This document shows, one piece after another, positions 1 through 8,762 of a stretch of DNA of 64,000 nt. Location of the stretch: contig NZ_JASE01000005.1 in assembly GCF_000622325.1 (NCBI RefSeq), positions 2,294,001 through 2,358,000 of the forward strand. Reading direction: 5' to 3'. Under the pieces are notes generated by a model. It worked only from the letters and a program-made list of their open reading frames with translations, ran no database searches and was not told the origin of the DNA. The translations under genes were made by a program, and so were the position numbers. This DNA comes from Sulfitobacter geojensis. GTDB lineage: Bacteria > Pseudomonadota > Alphaproteobacteria > Rhodobacterales > Rhodobacteraceae. Numbering within the stretch: the stretch's first letter is position 1; every line of letters begins with the position of its first letter.

Positions 1-489
1 CGTCGGGCCAACGGCCACCATGCTGCGGGTGCCCACCTCCACCACACCGCGACAATGCGCGGCGGCATAAGCCGGATCGTCAGTGCGCATGATGGTATCG
101 CCGCCGCCCAATAGCGAAACACCCGTCGTCACGCCAAAACGCAACCGCTCCAACGCTGCAAGACGTGCTTCGGCGTACCAGAACTCCGGCGGTGAGGCTT
201 GCGTATAAACCTCGCCGCAGATGTCTTCCCACCGGTCACCGCCATGCATACCGATTGATTTGATCAACCCGTGCCCCGCATGGGCATGGACGTCGATCAG
301 TCCCGGTATGATGATCTTTCCCGCGCACTCAATGACCTCTGCGGCCTGAACCTGCGCGCCAATTTCATGCGCCGTTCCGATTGCAACGATCTTGCCCGCC
401 GCGACAGCGACCGCGCCCGCGTCGATCACGCGGCGCTGCGGGTCCATAGTCACGACCGTGCCGCCGGTCAAAAGTGTATCAACCTGCAT
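1..489 (-). CDS. Amidohydrolase family protein (3' end outside window)
   Basis: Only the first 163 codons are present; the gene runs off the left edge. The N-terminus has the beta-sandwich opening of metal-dependent amidohydrolases (LLTGGTVVTMDP), followed by the first metal ligands HAH at residues 68-70 (DVHAHAGHGLIKS). Known members hydrolyse amide or amine bonds, often in ring compounds. The start ATG lies 11 bp inside the 3' end of the upstream binding-protein gene, so it is the last visible gene of the importer operon. This suggests it acts on the imported substrate in the cytoplasm. The substrate cannot be read from this fragment. Confidence 0.88.
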   Translation of the reverse strand, partial: MQVDTLLTGGTVVTMDPQRRVIDAGAVAVAAGKIVAIGTAHEIGAQVQAAEVIECAGKIIIPGLIDVHAHAGHGLIKSIGMHGGDRWEDICGEVYTQASPPEFWYAEARLAALERLRFGVTTGVSLLGGGDTIMRTDDPAYAAAHCRGVVEVGTRSMVAVGPT

Positions 490-1918
490 CGCGCACCTCG
501 CTCAGATCGGGAAGACGCGCCACGTCGATCACGCCGTCGGCGGGCATCTCGAACGCGGGGTGGTTGCCCGCCAGTCCAATCACGCGCAAGGGATTATAAA
601 GCGTCAGCCATGCAGGGTCTTCTTGTAGAAGGGCATAAGCCTCGCGCCAGATATCGGCCCGTGCGCCGCGGTCTGTTTTTACGCGCCCCTCATCAATCAG
701 CGCTTCGACCTTGGGGTTCGCGTAGCCCTGCCACCATGACCCTGCCACACGTGAATCGATTTTTTCGAAAAGCACGCGGTATGTGCTCATCGGGCTGGAA
801 TCGAAAACACATAAATCGCGGATCTCCTTGCGCCGCACCATATGTGCGTATTCCTCCCTTTCGGGGTGGATAAACACCTCCAGTTTGATCCCGACCTGCG
901 CCAATTGTTCGCCAAGCGCCGCCGTCAGGCGCTCCGCTTCGTCTGGCAGACGTGTGGGGCAGTCAACGCGCAGGGTCAGGCCATCCGCATACCCTGCACC
1001 CGCCAACAGGGTCTTGGCGCGGGCACGGTCCATGACCATGCCATCACCCTGCCCCGCGCCGAAATGGTTCGGGCTGACAAATCCGCGCAAGGGGCGTGCA
1101 GCGCCCTGCATGACGGTGGTAATCAAAGCCTCCCTGTCGACAGCAAGACTAAGCGCCAGACGGACATCCGCATCGGCCAAAGGACCACGCGCCGCGTTCA
1201 GCAAATAGATGATTGCGACAGGTGACAAGAAGACGTGGCGCATGGCACCAAGACATCGTGACTTTTCGAAATCAAGGCCAATGGCCGCTTGCACCTTACC
1301 CTGCTGCAACAGATCGAGACGCGCTTGCGGATCGACCTCTAATTGCCATGTGACGCGAGCGTTTGCAGGGGAACCTGCGAAATGATTGTCAATTCGCTCT
1401 GCGGTGATGCAGTTTCTGGAAATCTCGGTTAACCGATAAGGGCCCGATCCAATCTGCACCCCGTAATCCTTGGCATCCAAAGCGGCAAACGCAGAGGGGG
1501 CAACAATGAACCCTTGCTCCAGCACATCAAGCAGGTCCGCCATCGGTTCTGCCAGCGTCAGCGTGAGTGTTGATCTGTCCACCACCTCAATCTGCGCACC
1601 GCCAAGGAACTGCCGCCAGACGGCAGGTGCGCCCAGTGTGTACCCCTTGTCCTCGCGGGCCATCCGAACCAGACAGGCCGCAACCGCATCTGCGTCGCAG
1701 GGAGTTCCGTCGTGAAACGCAACATCCGGCTGCAAATTGAATGTCCATTGGCGTGCGTCGGTCGAAACCTCCCAACTTTGCGCAAGATGGGGCACAAAGT
1801 CCTGACCGACGCGGCGCACAAGCGTGTCGTATACCGCGTGCAGGATCGTCAACTCATCCGTCGCATCCGTACAATCATGAGGGTCGTGCAGGCCAAGCCG
1901 CGGTTGCGCAATGATCAT
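479..1918 (-). CDS. ABC transporter substrate-binding protein, family 5 (no signal peptide)
   Basis: A 479-residue protein resembling SBP_bac_5 (dipeptide/oligopeptide/nickel binding proteins), with the typical ESWEVS-like segment, the FHDGTPCDADAV segment and the GSGPYRL motif. The family normally starts with a Sec or lipoprotein signal. This one begins directly with the mature fold (MIIAQPRLGLHDPHD), and its ATG overlaps the preceding ATPase stop by 4 bp, leaving no room for a leader. It may be a cytoplasmic ligand sensor, or may be exported another way. It is the second binding protein of this operon; the one at 5860-7419 has a normal signal. Family is clear; role is inferred. Confidence 0.88.
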   Translation of the reverse strand: MIIAQPRLGLHDPHDCTDATDELTILHAVYDTLVRRVGQDFVPHLAQSWEVSTDARQWTFNLQPDVAFHDGTPCDADAVAACLVRMAREDKGYTLGAPAVWRQFLGGAQIEVVDRSTLTLTLAEPMADLLDVLEQGFIVAPSAFAALDAKDYGVQIGSGPYRLTEISRNCITAERIDNHFAGSPANARVTWQLEVDPQARLDLLQQGKVQAAIGLDFEKSRCLGAMRHVFLSPVAIIYLLNAARGPLADADVRLALSLAVDREALITTVMQGAARPLRGFVSPNHFGAGQGDGMVMDRARAKTLLAGAGYADGLTLRVDCPTRLPDEAERLTAALGEQLAQVGIKLEVFIHPEREEYAHMVRRKEIRDLCVFDSSPMSTYRVLFEKIDSRVAGSWWQGYANPKVEALIDEGRVKTDRGARADIWREAYALLQEDPAWLTLYNPLRVIGLAGNHPAFEMPADGVIDVARLPDLSEVRDAG

Positions 1919-2949
1919 GTCAGTACGTCCCTTTCCGGTTCATCGACCAAATGGCAGGCCACCGTCTGGTCATTGCCTACATCTTGCAGCACCGGCCGCT
2001 CTTTGGCGCAGCGGTCCCACGCAAACGGGCAGCGGGTGCGAAAGCAGCACCCGGAGGGCAGTTCCAGGGCGGATGGCACCTCACCGCTCAGCGAAATTTC
2101 TTCGACTTCGCGCTTTTCCTTAATGCTTGGTGCTGCGGACAGGAGTGCACGCGTATAGGGATGGCGCGGCTTGGCAAACAGCGCATCGCGCGGCGCGTTT
2201 TCGACCATGAAACCAAGGTACATGACCCCGACCCGATCCGCGATGTGATTCACCACGGACAGGTCATGGCTGATGAACAGATAGGCCAGACCGAATTCAT
2301 CCCGCAGATCCATCATCAGATTCAGAATTTGCGCCTGAATCGACACGTCCAACGCCGAGACGGGTTCATCCGCAATGATAAGCCCCGGCGTCACCGACAA
2401 GGCGCGCGCGATGCCGATGCGTTGGCGCTGACCGCCGGAAAACTGGTGCGGGTAACGCCCTGCATGTTCCGCGTTCAAACCGACTTTGGCCAAAAGCGCT
2501 TCGGTTTTTGCCGCGACGCCCTTGCGTTCAGCCGCCGATTTGGTCTGCTCCAACAGCGGTTCGGCCACAATGTCGCGCACCCTCTGGCGCGGGTTAAGAG
2601 AGGCGAAGGGGTCTTGGAAAATCATCTGCATCTTGGCCCTTACGGGCAACATTTCCGAAAACCCGTGCTGGGCGATGTCCTCGCCATCGACTTGCACGGT
2701 GCCGCCCGTTGGTTTGTAAATGCGGGCGATTGTCTTTGCGACCGTGGATTTGCCACAGCCGCTTTCGCCGACCAGCGCCATGATCTCGCCGCGCGCGATC
2801 TTGAAGCTGACACCGTTCACCGCATGCACGACGGGCCGGTCAATGCGGATGCCTTTGGCGCTTAACCGAAGGCGATCCAGCACGCCGCCCCCGATGGGAA
2901 AGTGCATCTCAAGGTCACGCACGTCGAGCATGGGTGTCATATCGTTCAT
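1915..2949 (-). CDS. Dipeptide/oligopeptide-type ABC transporter ATP-binding protein (DppF/OppF-like)
   Basis: A 344-residue ABC ATPase on the cytoplasmic face of the importer. Visible motifs are Walker A GESGCGKST, signature FSGGQRQRIGIARAL, Walker B LIIADEPVSALD and H-loop ISHDLSVV. The C-terminal oligo_HPY extension (EVPSALELPSGCCFRTRCP, Cys-rich) is diagnostic of the peptide/nickel subfamily. It overlaps the DppD-like gene by 4 bp upstream and the second binding protein by 4 bp downstream, so translation is probably coupled. It should pair with the 2946-3935 product to power the two permeases. Substrate is unknown, but the genomic context points to a cyclic amide or a derived compound rather than peptides. 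Confidence 0.95.
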   Translation of the reverse strand: MNDMTPMLDVRDLEMHFPIGGGVLDRLRLSAKGIRIDRPVVHAVNGVSFKIARGEIMALVGESGCGKSTVAKTIARIYKPTGGTVQVDGEDIAQHGFSEMLPVRAKMQMIFQDPFASLNPRQRVRDIVAEPLLEQTKSAAERKGVAAKTEALLAKVGLNAEHAGRYPHQFSGGQRQRIGIARALSVTPGLIIADEPVSALDVSIQAQILNLMMDLRDEFGLAYLFISHDLSVVNHIADRVGVMYLGFMVENAPRDALFAKPRHPYTRALLSAAPSIKEKREVEEISLSGEVPSALELPSGCCFRTRCPFAWDRCAKERPVLQDVGNDQTVACHLVDEPERDVLT

Positions 2950-3935
2950 GCGCTTTCTCCCGGTGCCAATGGAAAGTGGCAGGCCGCCTCCAGCGAGGTA
3001 TGTTGGGGCTGCAACACCGGCTCTTGCTGGGCACAGAGGGCCTGCGCGCGGGGGCAGCGATCCTGAAAATTACACCCTTTCGGCAGGTTGCGGATATCCG
3101 GCACCGAGCCGGGAATTTGTTTAAGACGCGCATGACGGTTCAGCGGGTCAGGAATACTGTCGATCAACCCACGGGTGTAAGGATGCGCAGGCGAAGAGAT
3201 CAGATCGCGCGTACGGCCGCGTTCCACGACTTTGCCGCAATAAAGGACGGTGATGTGATCGGCCATTTCCGACACCACAGCCAGATCATGGGTGATCAGG
3301 ATCATGGACGCGCCTTTTTCCGCAATCTGCGCGCGCATGAGCTTGAGTATCTGGCTCTGGATTGTGACGTCCAAAGCCGTTGTCGGTTCATCCGCAATGA
3401 TCAATTGCGGCCGCGCCAGCATCGCGATCGCAATCACGACGCGCTGGCGCATGCCGCCGGAAAACTGGTGCGGATAGGCACCCAGCCGCTCTGCGGCACG
3501 GCTGATACCGACGCTTTCAAGCATATCAATGCAGGCCTGTTTGCGTGCTGCTGCATCCAGATCGGTGTGCAGGCAGAGCATTTCGTCCATTTGACGTCCG
3601 ACCGTATGCAACGGGTTCAGCGATGTCATCGGGTCCTGAAACACCATGGCAATGTCGCGCCCGCGTATCTGGCGCAGCCGGTCTTCGCCAGCCTGAACCA
3701 GGTTTTCCCCCTCAAGCAGGATTTCCCCGCCTTCGATTTTTCCGGGGCTGTCGATGAGGCCAAGGATGGAAAAGCCGACGACCGATTTGCCGCCGCCGCT
3801 TTCGCCCACAAGGCCCATCACCTCGCCTTTGCCGACGGAAAAGCTGACGCCGTTGACGGCCTTTACCGTGCCGGAAAACGTGTGGAAATAGGTGCGCAGG
3901 TCACGCACATCTAGCAAAGGATCAGACACCGTCAT
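2946..3935 (-). CDS. Dipeptide/oligopeptide-type ABC transporter ATP-binding protein (DppD/OppD-like)
   Basis: A 329-residue ABC ATPase with Walker A GESGGGKS, signature FSGGMRQRVVIAIAM, Walker B LIIADEPTTALDVT and H-loop ITHDLAVVSEMA. Like its partner it ends in an oligo_HPY extension (GSVPDIRNLPKGCNFQDRCP). In this family the two ATPases form a heterodimer. Four-bp overlaps with the permease gene upstream (3932-3935) and with the DppF-like gene downstream support a single polycistronic transcript. Length is normal for the family and no key residue is missing. Confidence 0.95.
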   Translation of the reverse strand: MTVSDPLLDVRDLRTYFHTFSGTVKAVNGVSFSVGKGEVMGLVGESGGGKSVVGFSILGLIDSPGKIEGGEILLEGENLVQAGEDRLRQIRGRDIAMVFQDPMTSLNPLHTVGRQMDEMLCLHTDLDAAARKQACIDMLESVGISRAAERLGAYPHQFSGGMRQRVVIAIAMLARPQLIIADEPTTALDVTIQSQILKLMRAQIAEKGASMILITHDLAVVSEMADHITVLYCGKVVERGRTRDLISSPAHPYTRGLIDSIPDPLNRHARLKQIPGSVPDIRNLPKGCNFQDRCPRAQALCAQQEPVLQPQHTSLEAACHFPLAPGESA

Positions 3936-4804
3936 TTCAACCTCGGATTCAATTCGTCGCGCAGGAAATCACCGAACAGGTTGATCCCGAAAACCAGCAT
4001 CATAATGGCGACCCCGGGAAAGACCGACGTCCACCACAGGCCCGAAAACAAAACGTCAAAGCCGTTTTTGATCAGCAAACCCAATGACGGCTGGGTGATC
4101 GGCACCCCCACCCCCAAAAAGCTGAGCGATGCTTCGATCAGCACAAAGGTACCGACCTGAATTGTCGCAATAACGATCAGCGGCGTCAGCACATTCGGCA
4201 AAACATGTTTGCGGATAATTTTCGCGTTCGACAGCCCCGCAACCTTAGCCGCCTGAACGTATTCTTTTTCGATCTCGGACAAGGTGGAGCCGCGCACCGT
4301 GCGCGCATATACGACCCAGCCAACCGCTGTTAAGGCGATCAGCACTTTGTCGACCCCCGTGCCCACAGCCGACATCAGAAACAGTGCGATCAGGATTGAG
4401 GGAAACGACAACTGAATGTCTGCAATCCGCATGATAATCGCATCGGCGATACCACCATAAAACCCTGCAATCAGTCCCAATACCGTTCCGATGGTGCAAG
4501 ACGCGATCATCGCCACCAGACCGATGAAAACGGAAATGCGCGCGCCGTACAGGATTGACGCCCAGACATCACGGCCCTGCCCGTCTGTGCCCAGCACGAA
4601 TTGCGGATCTCCACCCTCAAGCCAGACCGGTGGTTTGTAGCTGTCCATCAGGTTCAACGATGCGATGTCATAGGGGTTTTGTGACACCAGAAACGGCCCC
4701 ACGATCACCGCAAACGCAAAAAGGACCATCAACGCGCTGCCAATGACGGCAGAGGTGCTGCGGGTGTAATTATGGAAGAACTCCGAGCGGAGGAAAGAAG
4801 TCAT
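3932..4804 (-). CDS. ABC transporter permease (DppC-like)
   Basis: A 290-residue inner-membrane permease with an N-terminal cytoplasmic segment, a first helix near residues 20-40, then the BPD_transp_1 core with the conserved DxxGRDVWASILYGAR loop and the EAA-type segment around EKEYVQAAKVAGLSNAKII, where it contacts the ATPase. DppC-type subunits carry the long loop after the first helix seen here. It lies 7 bp after the DppB-like gene and overlaps the DppD-like gene by 4 bp. Confidence 0.94.
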   Translation of the reverse strand: MTSFLRSEFFHNYTRSTSAVIGSALMVLFAFAVIVGPFLVSQNPYDIASLNLMDSYKPPVWLEGGDPQFVLGTDGQGRDVWASILYGARISVFIGLVAMIASCTIGTVLGLIAGFYGGIADAIIMRIADIQLSFPSILIALFLMSAVGTGVDKVLIALTAVGWVVYARTVRGSTLSEIEKEYVQAAKVAGLSNAKIIRKHVLPNVLTPLIVIATIQVGTFVLIEASLSFLGVGVPITQPSLGLLIKNGFDVLFSGLWWTSVFPGVAIMMLVFGINLFGDFLRDELNPRLK

Positions 4805-4811
4805 GCGACCC

Positions 4812-5777
4812 TCATTTCAGCGTGATGCGCGGATCGATCAGCGTATAAACGAGATCGACCAGAAAATTGATGACAACAAAAATCACCGCAACCAGCATCA
4901 GGTAGACGACAATCACAGGACGGTCGGCACGGTAGATTGAATCGATCAGCAGTTTGCCCATCCCTGGCCAGGAAAAGATGGTCTCGGTGATCGTGGCAAA
5001 GGCGATAAGATCGCCCAGTTGCAGACCGAAGATCGTCACAACCGGGATCAGCGCATTTTTCAGGCCGTGCTTGTACAGGACATCGCGCCGCGTCGCGCCC
5101 TTTGCCCGCGCGAATTTCATATAGTCCTGACGGCCGACTTCCATCATGCCCGCGCGCGTCATGCGCAGCAGAATGGCCATGGTGCCAAGGGACAGGGTCA
5201 CAGCGGGCAGCACGATGTGATGCCAACCGTCCCACGTCACCAAACTGATGCGAAAGCCGAATACCTCTGCAGTGTCCCCCCGCCCCGAGGACGGAAAAAT
5301 GCCCCAGTTCACCGCGAACAGGTAGATCAGCACCATGCCAACCCAGAAACCGGGCAGTGAAATGCCCAGCAACGAACCCGACATGATCGCGCGGCTCAAC
5401 CGGCCGTTCGGGTTCGCACCGGCATAGACCCCAAGGGGAATCGCGAAAACGATTGCCAGAACCATTGCGACCAGAACCATTTCGACGGTCGCGGGCAGTC
5501 GTTCAAGGATCAGCGTCATCGCGGGTTGGCGGAAAACGTAAGAATGTCCGAAATCACCCTGAAGCAGGCTGGTCAGGAATTTCCAGTATTGAACGATCAA
5601 TGACTGGTCGAGCCCGAGGATACGGCGTGCCTGTGCAATTTCAGCGTCCGTCGCATCAATTGGCACGACCATAAAGACCGGATCGCCCGTAAAGCTCATC
5701 ATCATGAAAACCACGACAGAGACGACCCAGAGCACGAGCAGCATCTGTATCAGGCGTTTGAGAAGGTATCCAAACAT
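4812..5777 (-). CDS. ABC transporter permease (DppB-like)
   Basis: A 321-residue permease beginning with the family hallmark MFGYLLKRLIQMLLVLW, then a periplasmic region containing DATDAEIAQARRILGLD, and the EAA loop near RQDYMKFARAKGATRRDVL. These features are typical of DppB/OppB, which forms the membrane channel with the DppC-type partner encoded next. The gap to the upstream periplasmic binding-protein gene is about 80 bp, usual in such operons, and I see no strong terminator in it. Confidence 0.94.
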   Translation of the reverse strand: MFGYLLKRLIQMLLVLWVVSVVVFMMMSFTGDPVFMVVPIDATDAEIAQARRILGLDQSLIVQYWKFLTSLLQGDFGHSYVFRQPAMTLILERLPATVEMVLVAMVLAIVFAIPLGVYAGANPNGRLSRAIMSGSLLGISLPGFWVGMVLIYLFAVNWGIFPSSGRGDTAEVFGFRISLVTWDGWHHIVLPAVTLSLGTMAILLRMTRAGMMEVGRQDYMKFARAKGATRRDVLYKHGLKNALIPVVTIFGLQLGDLIAFATITETIFSWPGMGKLLIDSIYRADRPVIVVYLMLVAVIFVVINFLVDLVYTLIDPRITLK

Positions 5778-5859
5778 CGCAGCGGGCCGTCTTTCATTGA
5801 AGGGAAATCAGAACGTTCCCCACAGCGTATAGGCTGCGGGGAACGCAGGACGTGCAGGA

Positions 5860-7419
5860 TCAGTCGACGTCCATTTCAAAGGCCGAAATGAACTTGTCGA
5901 CGCGCGGTACAAGCGTAACACCTTTGCGGGCGGCATAGACGTCCTGCTCGTAATGCATCGGGATCATCGGAATGTCCGCCATCAGGATTTTGGTCGCTTC
6001 CTGAAGGTATTCATCGCGTTTGGCGATGTCGGGCGTTGAATCGGCCTTATCCAGCAGCGCGTCCATTTCGGCGTTGGAATAGGAACCGCGGTTGACCTGT
6101 CCATAGCCCTCTTTCTTGTCGCGGCTATAGAACAGCGCACCGTACATCGAACCGGCATCCCCCGATGGCACATCCCAGCCGCTCATGATCAGGCTAGAGT
6201 TTTCCGTCGGCACCCGGATATAGCCCCAGAAGTTGGACTTGGGCATGATGTTCAGTTCAAGATTTACATTGATCTTGGCCAGCATTGACGCAAGCGCCTG
6301 TGCAATCTGCGCATCGTTGACGTAGCGGTTGTTTGTAGCGTCAAGCGTCATCGTAAAGCCGTCAGGATACCCCGCGTCGGCCAGCAGCTCTTTCGCCTTT
6401 TCGATATCAACCGGATACATCTCGCGGAAATCCATTCCGTCCACAAAGCCCAGATGGGCCTCTGGCACGAATTGCGCGGAGGGCGTGGCCAGTCCATTCA
6501 TGACGATTTTGTTGATCGCATCCATGTCGATGGCCCGCGCGATTGCTTCGCGCACACGCTGGTCCGTCATCGGGTTCTTGCCTTCGATGGTCGGCGATTT
6601 CTCACGCGTGTCCATCGCAAGAACGACGTTCAAAAGACTTGGCCGTGTGATCACCTGAAAGCGGTCTTCGGACTTTACGCGGTCAACATCGCGCACCGCG
6701 AGATCCTGAATAACGTCAACTTCGCCCGTCAAAAGCGCGGCTGTGCGTGTTGCCGGATTGGTGATCGGACGGAAGGTGACCGTCTGGATCGCAGGCGCAC
6801 CGCCCCAGTAATCGCCAAATGCCGTCAGGACCAGTTTTTCTTCCTTGATCCACTCTTTCAGCATGTATGGGCCTGTGCCCATCGGCTTGAGGTCCATTTT
6901 CTCGTCGCCGGTCTGTTCCGTGTATTCCTCATCAAGGATCAACAATTCGGCCAGATCGTTCGGAAGTACCGCATAGGGTTTCGGCGTTGTGATCTCAACC
7001 GTCAGGTCATCCACGGCCTTCACGGAGGCAACATTCGCCACAAGATCAGGACGGATAGACGCACGCGCTTTTTCGACCGTGTAAACAACATCCGCTGCGG
7101 TGAACGCATTCCCGTTATGGAACGTTACCCCCTCGCGCAGCTTGAAGCGCCATGTCACGTCGTCCACATTTTCCCAGCTTTCCGCGAGGCCGGGACCGAA
7201 TTCCAGTTCCGGGCTGCGCGACACCAGCGCATCATACAGATGGTAGTACATGATATTGGAGGACAACTCCTCGCCCGCAAGCGGGTACAGGTGGCTCGGA
7301 TCCGATGTCAGACCGATGGTCACGGCCTTCTCTTGGGCGAGCGTCGCGCCGGCAGCAGCCACGACAAATGTCGCGCCAAGGGCGCCAATGCGCCACGTAT
7401 TTCTATTCAGGTATTTCAT
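5860..7419 (-). CDS. Periplasmic ABC substrate-binding protein, family 5
   Basis: A 519-residue SBP_bac_5 protein. The ATG at 7419 is preferred over an upstream extension because it is preceded by AAAGGAGT and opens a classic Sec signal (basic MKYLNRNTWR, hydrophobic core, cleavage near TLAQ-EKA). The mature part shows LAESWENVDDVTWRFKL, FHNGNAFTAADVVYT and GTGPYMLKEW, all conserved in the family. It should deliver the substrate to the DppBC-like permeases encoded downstream. The VOC gene 76 bp upstream is on the same strand and may share its promoter. Confidence 0.94.
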   Translation of the reverse strand: MKYLNRNTWRIGALGATFVVAAAGATLAQEKAVTIGLTSDPSHLYPLAGEELSSNIMYYHLYDALVSRSPELEFGPGLAESWENVDDVTWRFKLREGVTFHNGNAFTAADVVYTVEKARASIRPDLVANVASVKAVDDLTVEITTPKPYAVLPNDLAELLILDEEYTEQTGDEKMDLKPMGTGPYMLKEWIKEEKLVLTAFGDYWGGAPAIQTVTFRPITNPATRTAALLTGEVDVIQDLAVRDVDRVKSEDRFQVITRPSLLNVVLAMDTREKSPTIEGKNPMTDQRVREAIARAIDMDAINKIVMNGLATPSAQFVPEAHLGFVDGMDFREMYPVDIEKAKELLADAGYPDGFTMTLDATNNRYVNDAQIAQALASMLAKINVNLELNIMPKSNFWGYIRVPTENSSLIMSGWDVPSGDAGSMYGALFYSRDKKEGYGQVNRGSYSNAEMDALLDKADSTPDIAKRDEYLQEATKILMADIPMIPMHYEQDVYAARKGVTLVPRVDKFISAFEMDVD

Positions 7420-7495
7420 GGTAACTCCTTTGTTGGTCGCTTTCGCGTGAGGTCGTCGGGGCGGTTTGCCGCCTCTCTTGCTTATCCGTCGTTCG

Positions 7496-7897
7496 TCAGT
7501 GGCCCGGCTTCGCGGTTTGCACTTCGATCTGGTATCCTTCGGGGTCATTCATGGCGAAGGCACGTATGCCGAGTTCTTCGCTGTCGCGCAGTTCGGTCAT
7601 CCCCGCCACGCCATGCGACTGCGCCCAGGCATACCAAGCGTCTACATTCGGGACGCGCAGACAGATCTGCACTGTTTTATCCTCGGCCCAGTTCTGCATC
7701 CCGCGGGCTTCATCAACCAGACCGACGTGGGCCTGCCCGTCTATGCGATAGATTTTGGACCATCCCTGATCGATGGCCAACTCGAACCCCAGCACGTTTT
7801 CATAAAACGCCATCGCCGTCGGCAGGTCGCGATAATATTGAAACGTGATCGCAAGGACGATGCCATCGTCGGGCCGTTGAGGGGGGTGTTGGGACAT
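7496..7897 (-). CDS. VOC (glyoxalase/bleomycin resistance) family protein
   Basis: A 133-residue single-domain vicinal-oxygen-chelate protein. Two beta-alpha-beta-beta-beta modules are visible, the first around ITFQYYRDLPTAMAFYENV and the second ending in FAMNDPEGYQIEVQTA, whose Glu is a usual metal ligand. Known members include isomerases, dioxygenases and binding proteins, so the reaction cannot be named. Its start lies just downstream of a candidate GntR operator (7914-7939). It therefore looks like the first gene of the importer operon and part of the same regulated catabolic unit. Confidence 0.88.
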   Translation of the reverse strand: MSQHPPQRPDDGIVLAITFQYYRDLPTAMAFYENVLGFELAIDQGWSKIYRIDGQAHVGLVDEARGMQNWAEDKTVQICLRVPNVDAWYAWAQSHGVAGMTELRDSEELGIRAFAMNDPEGYQIEVQTAKPGH

Positions 7898-7913
7898 GTG
7901 CGTTCCTGAATAT

Positions 7914-7939
7914 CAAATTTGGTATCCAGACGGTATACA
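7914..7939. promoter_or_regulatory. Candidate GntR operator upstream of the VOC/importer operon
   Basis: The 12-mer CAAATTTGGTAT (7914-7925) runs into a second GGTAT at 7932, giving two GGTAT starts exactly 11 bp apart. The same 12-mer and the same 11-bp spacing occur at 8707-8729 between gntR and the dihydropyrimidinase gene. FCD-type GntR proteins often bind short TGGTATACC-like elements, so these are the likely sites of the regulator encoded at 7999-8646. Binding itself is inferred. Confidence 0.6.
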
Positions 7940-7998
7940 TTAAAAAAACCGAGTCAACGCCTGTCGGAAAAAAACCGGCTGTCACGGGCCTTCGTCAA

Positions 7999-8646
7999 TC
8001 AGAATGGGTGATTAATGTGCGAGATGATCGATTCGCGCACCTTTTTAAGATGCAGCCTCATCGCTTCAGCGGCATTCTCAGGCGCACCATCCACAATCGC
8101 GTCGATGATGGCGAGGTGTTCATGACAACCTGGTTCGAACCGTTCAGGAATGGACCCTTGGTCATACATGCGGGTTTTGACCTTCAGACTCTCGATCAGT
8201 TCGGCCAACAATCGTGACCCCGCCCTGCGGGCGATTGCAAGGTGAAGCTGGACGTCCAGAGCGAAATGCGCTTCGGGGTTTGGGCGACTTCCATCCAAAA
8301 AATCAACGGTTTTCGCACGTAAACTCAGCAATTCATCCAATTTTGCGTTAGATGCGGCAGCCTTGCGCGCCGCCTCGCACTCCAGCAGACTGCGGACGTG
8401 CAAGATCTCCATAATATCCGCCAATGAGATACTACTAACCACCGGCGTGCCGGAGGGCGCACGTTCGGCAAATCCTTCGCTCACCAACTGACTGATCGCC
8501 TCACGCACCGGCGTGCGCGACACGCCAAGCCGGTCGGCAAAGCTTTTTTCCCGCAGGGGCAAGCCGGGCTCCAATGTCCCGTCAAGGATCATCGCCTTCA
8601 TCCGCTCGAAGGTTGAAGTGCCCAAAGTTTGTGCGGCATCGGCCAT
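7999..8646 (-). CDS. GntR family transcriptional regulator, FCD (FadR-like) subfamily
   Basis: A 215-residue regulator with an N-terminal winged helix (residues ~10-70, LREKSFADRLGVSRTPVREA is the recognition region) and a C-terminal all-helical FCD domain. The FCD domain has conserved metal/ligand residues in HFALDVQLHLAIA and CHEHLAIIDAI. The ATG at 8646 is chosen over one eight codons upstream because it follows AGGAGGGAC at good spacing. It sits between the importer operon and the divergent dihydropyrimidinase, each preceded by the same repeated motif. It is probably a repressor relieved by the imported compound or its breakdown product. Confidence 0.92.
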   Translation of the reverse strand: MADAAQTLGTSTFERMKAMILDGTLEPGLPLREKSFADRLGVSRTPVREAISQLVSEGFAERAPSGTPVVSSISLADIMEILHVRSLLECEAARKAAASNAKLDELLSLRAKTVDFLDGSRPNPEAHFALDVQLHLAIARRAGSRLLAELIESLKVKTRMYDQGSIPERFEPGCHEHLAIIDAIVDGAPENAAEAMRLHLKKVRESIISHINHPF

Positions 8647-8706
8647 GTCGTCCCTCCTGATGGCATGCATTTTCTATGTAAAAGCACGCAGTGTATTCCA
8701 AGTTTC

Positions 8707-8730
8707 CAAATTTGGTATACACTTGGTATT
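8707..8730. promoter_or_regulatory. Candidate GntR operator in the gntR / dihydropyrimidinase divergent region
   Basis: CAAATTTGGTAT at 8707-8718 with GGTAT repeated at 8714 and 8725 (11 bp apart), matching the site at 7914-7939. It lies 33-56 bp upstream of the dihydropyrimidinase ATG and about 60 bp upstream of gntR. A bound regulator could therefore control both directions, including its own synthesis. TTGGTATTTCATTATACAAA also carries TATAC-type promoter elements. Confidence 0.6.
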
Positions 8731-8762
8731 TCATTATACAAAACTCAGGCGGCGGAAACCAC

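Noticed and set aside
1951-2865. Long antisense frames such as 1951-2865 (+), 2934-3914 (+), 6454-7848 (+) and 49086-50372 (+)
   Set aside because: They mirror strong genes on the other strand (ABC ATPases, binding protein, ketosynthase), have no ribosome sites or family features, and are a normal by-product of GC-rich codon use.
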